A DNA stretch of 64,000 bases, taken from NCBI GenBank assembly GCA_030374765.1, contig JARGXX010000027.1, forward strand, positions 372,001 to 436,000, read 5' to 3'. A program made the translations under genes and the position numbers. Position 1 is the stretch's first letter, and each line of letters starts with the position of its first letter. The DNA comes from Agarophyton chilense. Taxonomy: Eukaryota; Rhodophyta; Florideophyceae; Gracilariales; Gracilariaceae. Positions 34,953-45,999 of this stretch are shown piece by piece. The notes under the pieces were generated by a model. The model saw nothing but the letters and a program-made list of their open reading frames with translations, had not been told where the DNA came from and did no database searches.

Positions 34953-36125
34953 TCAGTTGGCTAGCTCCTTGAGCTCACTAGTAGAGCTGGATCTTACAGA
35001 AAGACTGCGGTTGCTGGGACGTCTCGAAGCGATCAGCGGGGGAAGACTGGTATCAGGATTGGCTCTGCTCTCGATAAGGTGATCAAGACACAATGTTTGA
35101 TCGAGCTTAGTGCGATTGGCTTCACTTGCGGCCTCTGAAACGGTGGCCAGTCCAATTCCATCTGCTTGAGAAATGGCGGCGTATATAGCATTGACAGCAG
35201 ATAAGGCGTTAACTCGTGATTGAACAATGTGGTCAGGCCACTGATCTCGCATGCGCTGTTGGAATATGGTTTCGTAAATGTCCTTCTGCAAAAGTTCGGG
35301 GTTCGGAATGCTACTCTCAAGCACAGCGCTAGGCGTCTGCACTAGTTCGAAGAAAGCTGATGAGGCGGGTTCGGGATTGCGAAAGGAGGCAGGTCCCGGC
35401 GCTGGAGTAGAGTGGGAAGATGTGAACGAGCCATTGGAGGGCAGCTTGGTGATGGAAAGAGCAGGGGAGAGGCCATGTGATGAAAGCTGTCGCTCCTTTG
35501 GCGGGTTGTCAAATTGTGTGGAGCGCTCGAGACTGGAAGTGGGGTCGTCATCTTCAAACAGAGCGTTGTGGTGGGCACTATCTGCAGCTGAGGTATTGGG
35601 GGTGGCAGGGGCGGGAGTGCTCGGAGTGCATGGTTTGCCGGGCGTAGTGCTGATGTGTGGGAGAGTACGGGTTCGAAAGATCTTATCACCTGACTTGTGA
35701 GTTACACGGATGGAAAGCTTGAGTGTAGTGTTGAGCAAACTGCCCTGGACGAGGTAGTTTCGCGACAGGAAGCCGACGGCAGCCACCTCAGCAAGGTCGA
35801 CGGTGACCGTGCCCTCGAAGGAGGAGGCGGCGCCAACCCAGCGGGCGCGACGCTCGGAGCGCAATTGCAGCAGCAGCTGTGCCGGTTGCAGCAGGGTGTG
35901 GTCTGCGGGGTCGGAATGGATGGGGATGGTGAAGTGGGCGTGAAAGCCCCATCGGATAACGTTGCCCGGTTCCACGGGTAGAGAGGGCGTTCGGCCCTCT
36001 TGCGGCGACGCACGACGCGCACGCCAATGCACGTACAACAGCTGGTGGATGGGCGGGATGCTGTCGAGCTGATGAACGGTGAGAGCCACAGCGAACCCGC
36101 GCGGCGGTCCGCTGCGGAAGCGCAT
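34953..36125 (-). CDS. NT-C2 (EEIG1/EHBP1 N-terminal C2) domain protein, 390 aa
   Basis: ATG at 36125; an in-frame TGA at 36222-36224 lies upstream, separated from the start by 25 Ala-coding GCC units that are probably 5' UTR. Residues of about 10-150 match the NT-C2 fold: VALTVHQLDSIPPIHQLLYV, VHWRARRA, GNVIRWGFHAHF, LQLRSERRARW, GTVTVDLAEVA and LNTTLKLSIRVTHKSGDKIF. In other eukaryotes such domains act at membranes in trafficking or the cytoskeleton. Residues 150-280 are Ser/Thr/Pro-rich and probably disordered. A helical segment follows (IYETIFQQRMRDQWPDHIVQ) and a Ser/Arg-rich tail. It is divergent from the PiT gene. The family call is from motif recognition and the cellular role is unknown. 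Confidence 0.75.
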   Translation of the reverse strand: MRFRSGPPRGFAVALTVHQLDSIPPIHQLLYVHWRARRASPQEGRTPSLPVEPGNVIRWGFHAHFTIPIHSDPADHTLLQPAQLLLQLRSERRARWVGAASSFEGTVTVDLAEVAAVGFLSRNYLVQGSLLNTTLKLSIRVTHKSGDKIFRTRTLPHISTTPGKPCTPSTPAPATPNTSAADSAHHNALFEDDDPTSSLERSTQFDNPPKERQLSSHGLSPALSITKLPSNGSFTSSHSTPAPGPASFRNPEPASSAFFELVQTPSAVLESSIPNPELLQKDIYETIFQQRMRDQWPDHIVQSRVNALSAVNAIYAAISQADGIGLATVSEAASEANRTKLDQTLCLDHLIESRANPDTSLPPLIASRRPSNRSLSVRSSSTSELKELAN

Positions 36126-36135
36126 GGAGTCAACG

Positions 36136-36137
<2 letters not shown>

Positions 36138-36212
<75 letters not shown>
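36138..36212. repeat. (GGC)25 trinucleotide repeat
   Basis: Twenty-five uninterrupted GGC units (75 bp), 12 bp upstream of the NT-C2 start codon. On the minus strand it would read polyalanine in the NT-C2 frame, but a TGA lies just beyond it. Other frames read polyproline or polyglycine. Confidence 0.95.
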
Positions 36213-36214
<2 letters not shown>

Positions 36215-36846
36215 GAGAGCCTCACTGAAACTGCTCGCCACGCGCCCGTCGGTGGCCGCCAGCCTCACAGACCCCTGTCTTTGACGAATGCTTACGCTTC
36301 GGCAGCGCCAGCACTTTCTGCATCGAAAGCTCTTTGCCGTTCACATGCAAACATCATACGTGTGGAAACGTGTAAAACGTCAAACACGTTTGGACGATAT
36401 CTCGATGGTTTCGCGCGTGCGCGGCGACATGGCTCATTTGAGCGCGTTGGGGCGCACTTGGGCAGGGGGCGGTGGCACGCGCGGTGGCTGAAGACGGAAG
36501 GCGGCTGAAGGCGGAAGGAATGTTGAGAGCAACGCCGGGAGCGATGCGTAAAATGCGCCGTGCACTGCACTCAGGCTGTGGCGGCGGAAGGCAAGGTGCC
36601 CATTGGGCGCGCGCCGCCAGCCCTCGCAGATGTAACATGCGTTGCACATGCCCACCCACCACAAACCGACTCTTCGCGCCGTTCGGCGCTCGCATCTCAT
36701 CGTCGTGATATATTAACGGCCCTGAGCTGCCGCCTCGAGCCCAATCTCGTCCTTTGTCCCGGTCGCCCCCATTTCGGCTCTGCCTCGTTGACGGTGCCGT
36801 CGTCGCTGTCGTCGTTGTCGTCGTTGTCGTCGTTGCTCGTGCCGGG
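36213..36846. promoter_or_regulatory. Shared upstream region of the divergent NT-C2 and PiT genes
   Basis: Together with the GGC repeat, this is the only space between two divergent start codons about 720 bp apart, so it probably holds both promoters. It includes tatattaa at 36709-36716 and, just before the PiT start, a GTC/GTT repeat (about 36797-36838). Frames through it start at non-ATG codons. Confidence 0.45.
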
Positions 36847-38397
36847 ATGCAACCTGCCGCTTCGTCGTGGGCGTTCGTGCGTGCGGTGCCACTCGTGGCT
36901 CGCGGCGGTGCCACCGTGTTCCTTTGCCGTGGCCGCGCTTTATTGCGCTGCGGTCGTTTCGTGATGCCCTTGCGACTTGTCACGCCAGCAGTTATACCCG
37001 ACGCAGCTGTCGCGGACAGGGTCGATAATACCAACCCAATGCCGCAAAGATGCGCCCCTCGCGCTGCCATTCTCACCCCAGGGCTATTGGTGATTGCTGG
37101 CGGCGCTGTCGCCTTTGCGCTCAGTGCCGCCTTGGGCGCCAATGATGTGGCCAATTCGCTGGGTACTTCGGTCGGGACCGGTGCCATCAAGGTGCCTACT
37201 GCGCTTGCAATTGGCGCCGTCATGGAGTTTGCGGGCGCTGTTTTGTTCGGCAGCACTGTCACAAAGACCATTTCATCGGGCGTCGTCACAATCGGCGCCG
37301 CCACTTTTGCCGCACCTGTCAGCTACATGCTCGGCATGCTCGCTGTGCTGTTTGGCTGCACCGTTTGGATGGCTATAGCCACAAAGTTTGGTCTGCCTGT
37401 CTCTTCCACCCACTCTGTAGTCGGCGCTCTCATCGGCTTGGGGCTCGTATCCGGCTGGGGGATCAACTACGGCGCGGTGCAACGCATTGTGGCCAGTTGG
37501 TTTTTGTCGCCGCTTATTGGCGGCGTGATCGCAACCATGCTTTACAAGATCATTAGCGTTGCCATCGTAGATGCGAAAAGACCGGCACAAGCGACTCGTC
37601 GCTTTCTGCCAGCGCTGGCCGGCGGTGCGTCGTTCGTGCTCACTATGTTCGTTCTTGGGAAGGGCGTGCGCTTTGCGCAGGCGCTCACACCTGATCGTGT
37701 GCTTTACATCGCCCTTGGAGTTGCTTTTGCGTGTTCTGGTGTTGCGGGTGCGTTGGCGACTGCTATACATTCTAGACAGTATATCGCACGCAAGTTTGGT
37801 ATTGATGGCGATGGGACTCTCTCCAGTTCATCGCCGCCAGACGTTTCCATTTCTGAGCAGCAAGAAGACGTGGAGCGCATTTTCAAGGTACTGCAGGTAG
37901 TGACGGCTTGTCTATTGGCTTTTTCGCATGGATCAAATGATGTTTCTAATGCTATTGGACCATTCGCAGCTATTTTCTCAATGTGGAAGAATAATGGGCG
38001 GATAGATGGTATGGTGATGATTCCGCCATGGGTATTGGTGCTTGGAGGGCTGGGTATCTCCACTGGGCTTGGACTGTTTGGAAAGCCAGTGATGGAAACC
38101 GTTGGCAAAAAAATCACAAAGCTGAGGCCGACTATGGGCTTTTCTGTGGAGCTCAGTACGGCACTGACGGTGCTGGTGGCTTCGGAATTGGGACTACCCG
38201 TTTCCACTACTCATACGCTTATTGGGTGCATCGTGGCTATCGGCTTATCAAATGGTGATTCAAAGGCGGTGAACAAAAACACTCTGGCGAGCATTGTGGG
38301 CTCGTGGGGCGTGACTTTGCCAATTTCAGCGTTGGTTACAGTGGCATTTTACGTAGCTCTTCGACCATTTCTGCCCGTGGTTCCGGCGCTTCTATAA
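36847..38397 (+). CDS. PiT-family phosphate transporter, probably plastid-targeted
   Basis: A sodium- or proton-coupled inorganic phosphate permease of the PiT/PHO4 family, 516 aa from ATG 36847. The frame is open further upstream, but only from a TTG at 36754, through a polyvaline stretch. The duplicated family signature is present twice: GANDVANS at residues 97-104 and GSNDVSNAIGP at 362-372. Each half also has the LPVSSTHS or LPVSTTHT motif. About ten to twelve hydrophobic helices are visible, with a hydrophilic central loop near residues 310-350. The first 80 or so residues are Arg/Ala/Ser-rich and acid-poor, like a transit peptide, which suggests a PHT2-like plastid-envelope role (inference). 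Stop TAA at 38395-38397. It is divergent from NT-C2 and convergent with the next gene. Confidence 0.92.
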   Translation: MQPAASSWAFVRAVPLVARGGATVFLCRGRALLRCGRFVMPLRLVTPAVIPDAAVADRVDNTNPMPQRCAPRAAILTPGLLVIAGGAVAFALSAALGANDVANSLGTSVGTGAIKVPTALAIGAVMEFAGAVLFGSTVTKTISSGVVTIGAATFAAPVSYMLGMLAVLFGCTVWMAIATKFGLPVSSTHSVVGALIGLGLVSGWGINYGAVQRIVASWFLSPLIGGVIATMLYKIISVAIVDAKRPAQATRRFLPALAGGASFVLTMFVLGKGVRFAQALTPDRVLYIALGVAFACSGVAGALATAIHSRQYIARKFGIDGDGTLSSSSPPDVSISEQQEDVERIFKVLQVVTACLLAFSHGSNDVSNAIGPFAAIFSMWKNNGRIDGMVMIPPWVLVLGGLGISTGLGLFGKPVMETVGKKITKLRPTMGFSVELSTALTVLVASELGLPVSTTHTLIGCIVAIGLSNGDSKAVNKNTLASIVGSWGVTLPISALVTVAFYVALRPFLPVVPALL

Positions 38398-38416
38398 ACG
38401 GGCGTACGGCGTGTTC

Positions 38417-38731
38417 TCAAAAACGAATGATGAAGACGATAATGAATGTTGCCAGGAGCGATCCACCAGCAATTGCGGCCAAGAGCCCGGCGCTTTCCGC
38501 ATTAATGTCGGTGAAGGGTCCGATATCGATGCGGGAGGCAAGGTGGAGAACAGCGCTGTTGAATATGTCAGTGAGATCGGACACTGCGGGAGGAGTGGCA
38601 ATCATACGGGCGCGGGCGGGCCCTGCAGCAAGGAGGGCTGGGCGCTTGGTTGGAGATTTGAGCGTAGACGAATGGATGCGGTGTGGGGAGAGAGTTATTG
38701 GAAGGGAAGGTGAAAATGCGGAGCGAGCCAT
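38417..38731 (-). CDS. Small putative plastid-targeted single-pass membrane protein, 104 aa
   Basis: ATG at 38731 (context aatATGGCT). The frame continues upstream only to a GTG, so this ATG is preferred. The N-terminal 45 residues are rich in Ser, Pro, Arg and Ala with Phe near the start (MARSAFSPSLPITLSPHR), typical of a red algal transit peptide. A short hydrophilic part follows (DLTDIFNSAVLHLASRIDIG) and then a C-terminal helix, SAGLLAAIAGGSLLATFIIV, ending IRF. The size and layout resemble small photosystem subunits, but I match it to none. It is tail-to-tail with the PiT gene, with 19 bp between stop codons. Confidence 0.62.
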   Translation of the reverse strand: MARSAFSPSLPITLSPHRIHSSTLKSPTKRPALLAAGPARARMIATPPAVSDLTDIFNSAVLHLASRIDIGPFTDINAESAGLLAAIAGGSLLATFIIVFIIRF

Positions 38732-41026
38732 ATTGGAACGAGGGAGGCGATAACCGGGATAGCAATCGACAGGATCTCGAAGACGTTGCAAGGTGAGATC
38801 GAAGTCTTGACTTGTGCATCGTGGCACGAAGGGTTTGTGCTAAAAGGTGGGCTAGGGCTGAAAACACACGGCGTACACGTTGTAGAAATATTAACCAATA
38901 AAAATAACGAGGTCAGTTGCATATGCGCTTGAGTACCTTGCTATCACATCTCAATGATGTTTTTTCTTTATCTAATGTTAACTTCGTATTCATATCCGCG
39001 TCCTATGTGTACCGGGGGTCAGGTAGCTCGCTCTTCGCTCTAATTGTATAGAGCCAAGACAGACCAAACATATTCAAACTCATGCAACAAAGCGCGCGCT
39101 TTAAACACAAACCCGTCCTATATGCCTTGAAACTCTGAAGCTCGTAGTGCGGCTTGTCATGAAGCTCTTTGTGACGCTCGTCGTACTTCAGTCGTCCCTT
39201 ATTTTTCATTGTTTCAGGTCAATTGCTTTTAAATCAAAATTTTCTCTCTTCATGAAGTTCGTCTTGGAGTTTGTTGCATATGTTTCACTACGTCAGATCA
39301 AACTCAACCTTCAGTGCGATATTTTAGTTATGTTTAAGGTTGCTGGTTCGTTTTTTAATCTTCGTGACGAACCTAATTTAAATTCGAAGATGAATGCTTT
39401 TTATTAATTCCAATCTTCTTTCTATTAGAGAATTTACGCCAAACCAATTCTCGTGGGAAATTTAGTAGCCACGCCTCCCACGTACAATACGATTTTTTCC
39501 ACAAGAATAGTGAGTGGTGCGTCTTACGCAAACCAACTTATGGCTTGCTACGCTTCGCATTTAGTTCTATCTTTTCGTTCATAGTCTGACTAACATGGAA
39601 CAAATACCATTCCGTTCTATGCAAACGATCCATACTTCGTCAAGAAAATTATTCAATTGGACGCGTTACGGTCCGTCTCTGACGTGAACGTACTTTGTTT
39701 TTAGTTGCTCAAATCGTTGAAGCCAAATACTTAGTAATGTTAACGCTATGGAACCGCCTCTATAAAGCTCAACCAGATTTGGAAAGCCTTGAATTGAGAG
39801 CACTGTGAATCTACTATACCTTATTTAACCTTAACATATTCTCTGATCAGTAATGCCCTGATCGTTTTCAATTTAGCCAAAACGATATTGAACGTGTTTG
39901 TGCTGCTTTTTGGTGTCATTGAATAACACTGTTTGCAATCGGTATCAATGTGACTCCGTTACAGCATGCTGTATCGTTCTCAAACGGCTAGCATTTATAT
40001 TTACACAGTACAATAATGAAACAATTTCTAGATTGCGATACACACTCTTAAGCGAGATATTTTGGCAGGCAGTTGAGCGGTTTATGGAATCGTAAGGTAG
40101 ACTCATCACACAGTTGCAATATGAGAAGCTTGCGGACCTCAAGTCGTCTACGCAGCAAAAATTCAACCACGGGAGATTCGCTCTATAGGTTTGCAGGTTT
40201 TTTTATTGCACAAAATCCAGGATATTTCGCCCTGGTGAAGTGGAAAGGATGCAAAGAACATATTACTCTGGTCACATTTGCAAGCATTGTTTGAAGTTTC
40301 AGATTATATCTACACCTGATGGTCTGACACTTCATCTTTTTGGCCTTATAGTTGGAAGAAGACACGATCTTACACTGTTAAGGAAAAGCAGAATTGAAAA
40401 TCTAATGAGAAATTGTATGAAATTTGGGAGGGGTGCAATATTTTCTCTATGCAAATCCGAAGTATGTTCTGCGACCTTGGCTGCAGACTACGTTTGAAAG
40501 AACATGTGCTTTGTATGCACAGCTTGATTATATTGCTTTAATGAATGCACTTCAGACGTCTGTGGAGTGGAATTACAACGATTTAAAGCAAATTTGGGTG
40601 CGGAACGACATTTTGCATCTTCTTTACGGGCGTTGAATTCTTGTTGCACTGTGTTAAATTGCGTCAGCATTGCTTCTGAATTTTAAGACCTGTATGGAGA
40701 AAGGCGGCCAAGTGAACAGCTATTTCAAGTGTGAAGCACCAAGCTTCAGTGTTTGTTGTAATTTGTGATCATACAAAGAATGTTGCTGCAAGGAAGTTCT
40801 AAGACATAATGTTTGATGGTCGGAACCGTCGACCGAGAAAGCCGCGAAGTCAATATATAGGCACCGTCGTACTGCCGGTACATGGTCATACTTACAACAC
40901 CGACTGGCCACTCCAGCCGAGCAAGTGGCCTTCCAGAGCTCAACCGAAAAGCCAACTTATTTATACTCCACCTCTTCGATGGATGTGATGCCCCACGTTC
41001 AATTTGAGTATCTCTTTGCATTCGTG
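38732..41026. other. Intergenic region, no recognised gene
   Basis: About 2.3 kb, AT-rich after 39.2 kb. Open frames are short, overlapping on both strands, and mostly start at TTG or GTG. No repeat pairs or RNA genes were recognised. Confidence 0.4.
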
Positions 41027-41029
41027 AAA

Positions 41030-44000
41030 TAATCTTCCAGCAACCCACCGCGCCTGTACTATCGGTCCAACGCGCATACGAGTGCACTAGGCTCTATCTG
41101 TCGTGGCGGACCTCACAACATCTCCGACGACGGGCTTTTCGAAGAGGAAGCAAATTCCAAAGAGAGTGAGAAGCAAAATTTCGAGGATCACAGTGAGGAG
41201 GAGGAATTCTACGAAGACAGCTATCAGAAAGATCGCTTCATTGTCGAATATAACGGTTACGACATCGGCGGCGAAGATGACATAGCTGCTTCTGTATCGC
41301 GTCTTTATGATAGTGATTTCAGTGAAGCTCAACTAGATGTAGGTTCTTTGGAGACAAAGGGCAACTTAGATTGAAAGTCAAAGGCAACCGCTGGGACATT
41401 CCTGGAAAGATTAGCTGGCAATACGAAAAGACATACTTCGCTGGCAGGTCTGGAACAAATTCTGGAGATAGGGAGGCAGAACTTTATTTAAGACCTGGTC
41501 CGCTGCAAGCTCGTCTGTTTCCAATATTTCAACTTGAGCAAATCGCGAATCATTTGAGAAACATGAATTCAGTTGTCTCAGAAAGGCCTTTCCCAATGGC
41601 TCTTCATGAGAGCCCACGTCTTGTTCACGCTCCGCTGGAGCTACTTTGCTTCATATCACTTGTAGCCTCTTCTGGTGAGCTTCAAGGTGCTTTGAACGGA
41701 TTGAAAGCTTGGTATCTTCTCCTTGGAACAATAATTCGATCACAGGAGAGTCATACAGACTATTTCTTTGTCCGTTTACTCCCGGAAGTGGCCTCGGTAT
41801 TGCTGGATGATATGGCAAGCACGTATTATAGTGGAGGCATATCCAAGTTTGTGAGGAAGGACGGAGGGGAGGGGGCTGTGGCTGCAGTGTTGTTAAGTGT
41901 GAAGCGTCTACGTGATTGTGCGAATTCATGTTTACAAGAAACACCGCTCTTAATTGGTGATATACAATATGGCTCACTTCTGAACAGCATAGTCCTTGCG
42001 ATACCCGGAACAGTTGGATTTGGGACTAACGAAGTACGAACCGGGACTCTGCTCTGTGCGTTTCAGTTGCAATTTGTGGGCCACTTGCTCAGAGAGATGG
42101 ATAAGAAGATGTTTTGAATAGTTCGCTCTGAGGTTTCGAGAATGAACATGTTAGCGGGACAGAAGAAGTCATGGCGGTGGAACGCAAATAAGCCAACTCT
42201 GCTCCCACTCCGGCTTCATGATGTGATGCCATCACCTTTATTTCCATCACCGCATGTTTAGATCCCATTGGCGCAATCCCAGCGCTTGGAACACAGAATC
42301 GGTTGAACGGTGTTATTCGATACTTACTCTTAAATGCGGATATTCAGAATTCGACGTTGCAAGTGTACTCTGGTCCGCTTGTTTCTGACTCACACAAGCT
42401 CATTGACGACTATACTGCTGTTGTCTCGTTAGATTCTACTTTATGACTTATTCATTCTGTCGCAGCTTCTGGAAGTGGTGCAGGATTGATCATGGATTCT
42501 GGTTGTATAGAGGCGTTCAGGTCTGTTCTGCAGAAAATCGTCAGTCGAGATGGACACAAGTTTTGGGCTTTGAACAATGATTTCATCGTTTTGAATATTG
42601 GAATGTCTGAAGAATCTACAGATGTTCGACCTACGGCAATGGAATACGAAAATGATAATCGAAATCAAGACCATTTGATTGATATGATTGCACCTGATGG
42701 TATTTTGCTTTAAAAGCAGTTCTGTAACCAGACGTCCATTTTTCTACTTTGGTAGCAGTGAAAAACGCGATTGCTGCTGTCTGTTGCTGTTAAGGTCCAA
42801 AATTTTACCAAGGAGCCATTCTCGCTCTGGAGGGAGGTATGAATGTTTACATGGAGCTCTTGAGAACGACTCGGATAGCGACAAAAGATCCGTTGCAGAA
42901 TGCAAACGGTTTCGGGATGATTCTCTCAAGAAGACCAGAGCATCTCTTTCAAGCTGCCATTGCTGAAAGTATGCTCTGATCTGTTTTGGTATCCACACTA
43001 CCTGCAATTGTCCCAACAACGTCTAAGACTATTCGCCCGGGTTGTTCAACGTCTCTACTCAACGTCGGAATTATCCTAATGAAGCTAAATCACTCAAAAG
43101 AAGCTCGGCGTCTGAGGGCTATGCATCCAGAAGGAGGATCGCTTTTCGAAAGGGATTTAATCATCTGCCGAGCGCAGTGCCAGAAAACGTTCTTGCTGCT
43201 CTAAGGGATCCTGCTCATGCATTACAACTTTTCCTTCCTCATCTGAATTATAATCTTGCCCTTCGCAGTAGTGGAAGCTCCCAGAAAAATTCTCCGCACC
43301 CTGAGAAGATGGGAAAGTTGTATAACCCACTTCGCATTTGCAGAACTATGCTACGAGAGTTTCAAAGGTCCACCATAGAGGGATCACTCATGGAAATGAG
43401 TACAAATTGAACCACCTGGTTCGTGCTATCCTCAAAGAAACTCCACTAGATTACAACATTCTATCAGGAACATTATAAGGTGGCAACTAGGGCAACCGAA
43501 CCATTCATAATCCAGGACTGTTCTTCTGGTCGACGAGCACCCAGATTTGTACATGAGAGCATTCGAAAGTGTTGTATTGATTCTAAGAGAATATGTAGGA
43601 TGTGCTCAAGAAACTGTACGTGGAAGAGCTTCTCTACGGCGATCAGATCTTAGCTTTAGCAGCGAAGACGAGGATATAAGCAGCCATGTAATTATATTAC
43701 CAGATTCCTAGCGTCTTTTAGAGCACACGAAAGAGGTCGTATTACGGTTGTGCAAGGAAATTGAGAATCTTAAAGACAGTGCGTGGTCTGGACGAGATTT
43801 CAGCTTCACAATGCAGGTGTGTCGTCAGATAAGGGCAGCCTGCTCTAACCATGGATAGGAGCCTTTTATATTTGAACTCGTGTATGCGTAAAGGTGAACA
43901 TTCTTACTCGTTTTCTAAGCGAAATTCCCCGGCCTTCTTCGGATAACCTAGAATATTTCCCCACAGCAAACTGTGCTTCCCAAGTTTGTTGTAGCATTTC

Positions 44001-44273
44001 ATTCTTCCACAAAGCAATATCTGCAACTAAATTTGCAGAGTGCCATAGAGATAGTTCGTACCTGTTCTCTTATTTTTTGGAAGAAGTTTCCGGGGTCTGC
44101 AAAGCTACAGTCTTCCTTCGGTTGAACGATTAGAAACTGCTATCCCGTACATGCTACTTCTGTGGGTTTAAGAAGTGTGGTAAAGACTTTGTGCGAATGT
44201 TTCTTCCAAATGAAGATCTCAACAATAAGGTGTTCATGTGCGGGTTGCTTTCAGATACTAATTTTCATTTTAA
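41030..44273 (+). pseudogene. Decayed coding region of unknown family
   Basis: A string of plus-strand frames that seem to continue one another through stops and shifts. It starts with an acidic block (ISDDGLFEEEANSKESEK, DHSEEEEFYEDS) without an ATG, followed by a 248-codon frame at 41371-42117 that begins only at TTG (PLELLCFISLVASSGELQGA, then FFVRLLPEVASVLLDDM). Shorter frames lie at about 42260-42713 (GAIPALGTQNRLNGVIRYLL) and 43042-43410, and the end has paired Cys (TCYFCGFKKCGKDFVRMF). I cannot name the family. The pattern fits a dead multi-domain gene or a large DNA transposon. It ends about 60 bp before the piggyBac end motif. Confidence 0.45.
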
Positions 44274-44335
44274 ATGAGCATTATTTTGTGAATTGTATTC
44301 GGTTGATGATGAGGATTTGCACTAGCTGTCTGCCT

Positions 44336-45113
44336 CTAGTGCCTATACGACCGATGGCCTCATGTGAGGTCAATTGGCCTCATATGTGGCCATTTTTTAT
44401 TTCTTTGTAATTAAGCAATAAATGCAATCTACGAGCTCTGTATAACTCGAAAGCTCTTACAGGAGCTCGACTAATTCCAAAAATCATTATGGTTTAAGAA
44501 CGAATTTGCGTCCACTTGAACAGCAGACAGAATAAGGTGACATCTGCTAAAGGGATTGTCCGGTCAGAGACCATAATATATCTAGCAAGTTGAATAACGC
44601 GGATTGAATTAGTAGAGGCTTAAAGTAATTTGAAATTTTGCGTTATGCTTTTAAACGATGCCTCTAAAAAGCCCTAAAAACGCATGTTGACACATGAACA
44701 TCAATGTTGTTGACTATATGTTGCTCGAAATGTGATGAATGTTACGCAGATGATCTATACAACACTCCCGACCGGTTCCACTGTGACATATATGAACATC
44801 CATATCATTGTACTTTTTGCATTCTGAACAAACAAATTTGGAATTGTAAGTGGTCTTGCAGACATTTCATCGTCCTTTATATGTTTGAGACGTCAGAGAA
44901 CCGTCCAATTTTCTTTTTTCTCGATTGGTCTCCATTAAATGAATGCCGATACTAGCCATATATGGGATTTCTATTTCATCTTTCTCCTTAAATTTTCTTT
45001 TCATAGTTCGAATAGCATCCCAGTTGTTATCTACTATTCCGTCTGCGAGATTACAATAGGAATTATGCGGTGTAATATTCAATGTGTTTCCGTATGCACC
45101 CTTGTAAAGATTC
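44336..45113 (-). mobile_element. piggyBac-like transposon fragment (copy 2), truncated
   Basis: This matches the left end of copy 1 (28105-29050): the end motif ctagtgcctatacgacc at 44336-44352, two palindromes (44356-44371 and 44376-44391), the shared non-coding block (gaacagcagacagaataagg) and the transposase C-terminus on the minus strand (KRKFKEKDEIEIPYMASIGI). Similarity stops at base 45113, exactly where element 2 begins, in the middle of the word that in copy 1 continues as aagattccaagcatc. The rest of this copy is not found on the far side of element 2. Confidence 0.85.
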
Positions 45114-45978
45114 TGAAGAGCAACGTCCTCCAGGGAGGTTTTTGGGGTCTTAAGTTTTTTCCGGAGCCTCCGGCGTGCAACCTCGTTATGAGTAGGAGTA
45201 ATCCGTTTTCACGGCGATGGCCGGAACGCCGGTGATGCACCGGCGAGACCGGGTGCCATACACGTGGCCGCAGCGCCCGCGCGACACGTGGCCGCCAGAT
45301 TGGCCCCTTTGTTAGACGGACATTTAGCTATTTAGGATAGACTTTTTTTATTCTATTCTACGGTGACTACAGTACTTAGGCCGCCGGCCTCGCGGCCGCC
45401 GGTCCAGTAAAGTCTCCCCAACAAGGGTGATCTTGGTCTTCCAGATCTTGGCTCTGGGTCGAACCGCCTGCGCGGATATACAACTCCTTACGGAGGGATT
45501 TCCCGTGGTGCACGGCTTCCCAACCCCCTTGGACGTTCAAGCAGCCTTCGTGTGTTGGGTATCTATTCCCACTTTCGTGGTTCCGCCCGTGTATACGGTT
45601 TGCTACACCCGGCAGTGCCGGCTACTCCCGAGTCCCCTCTTGCGACTCGTGATCAACCTCGCCCTCTTGCCTCCGTTCCCATTTTCCTTCCCTTTTCCTC
45701 CCCTTCATTGGGCAATTCCCGCTCTTGCGGCTCGCACTGACACCTGTCGTGCTCGCCACTCTCGTGGGTTTTGACTCCTCAGAGGATACGCAAGCACCGC
45801 ATTACGCGGATATTCTCGGCTTCTTTCAGCCTCCCTGCGCCCGTCGCGACGGTTCGGCTCCGGCTTACACCCGGCATTGCGCGCCGATCCCTGGGAGGGC
45901 TCTACCGCGCCGGTTACCTCGTGAGAGGAAGATCCGGACGTCTTCGTAGGTTTTCCCCCTTGGGGGCATTGTTCTACA
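45114..45978 (+). repeat. 5' LTR of element 2
   Basis: 865 bp, TGAAGAGCAACG...TTCTACA. It matches the 3' LTR and element 1's LTR. It keeps a 24-bp segment bounded by ACACGTGGCCGC repeats that the 3' LTR has lost. Confidence 0.94.
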
Positions 45979-45981
45979 AAT

Positions 45982-45999
45982 TGGTCTCCCGACTTAGAA
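45982..45999 (+). other. Primer binding site of element 2
   Basis: TGGTCTCCCGACTTAGAA starts three bases after the LTR. Its complement ends in ACCA and can be divided into a tRNA acceptor strand, discriminator and T-stem strand. Element 3 has nearly the same site. The tRNA species is not identified. Confidence 0.65.

Noticed and set aside
35702..36268. Minus-strand frame with 25 prolines overlapping the NT-C2 gene
   Set aside because: It is the GGC repeat read in another phase and runs through the NT-C2 domain in the wrong frame.
36754..36846. Upstream extension of the PiT frame with a polyvaline stretch
   Set aside because: It starts at TTG; the valines come from a GTC/GTT simple repeat, and ATG 36847 gives a normal transit-peptide-like N-terminus.
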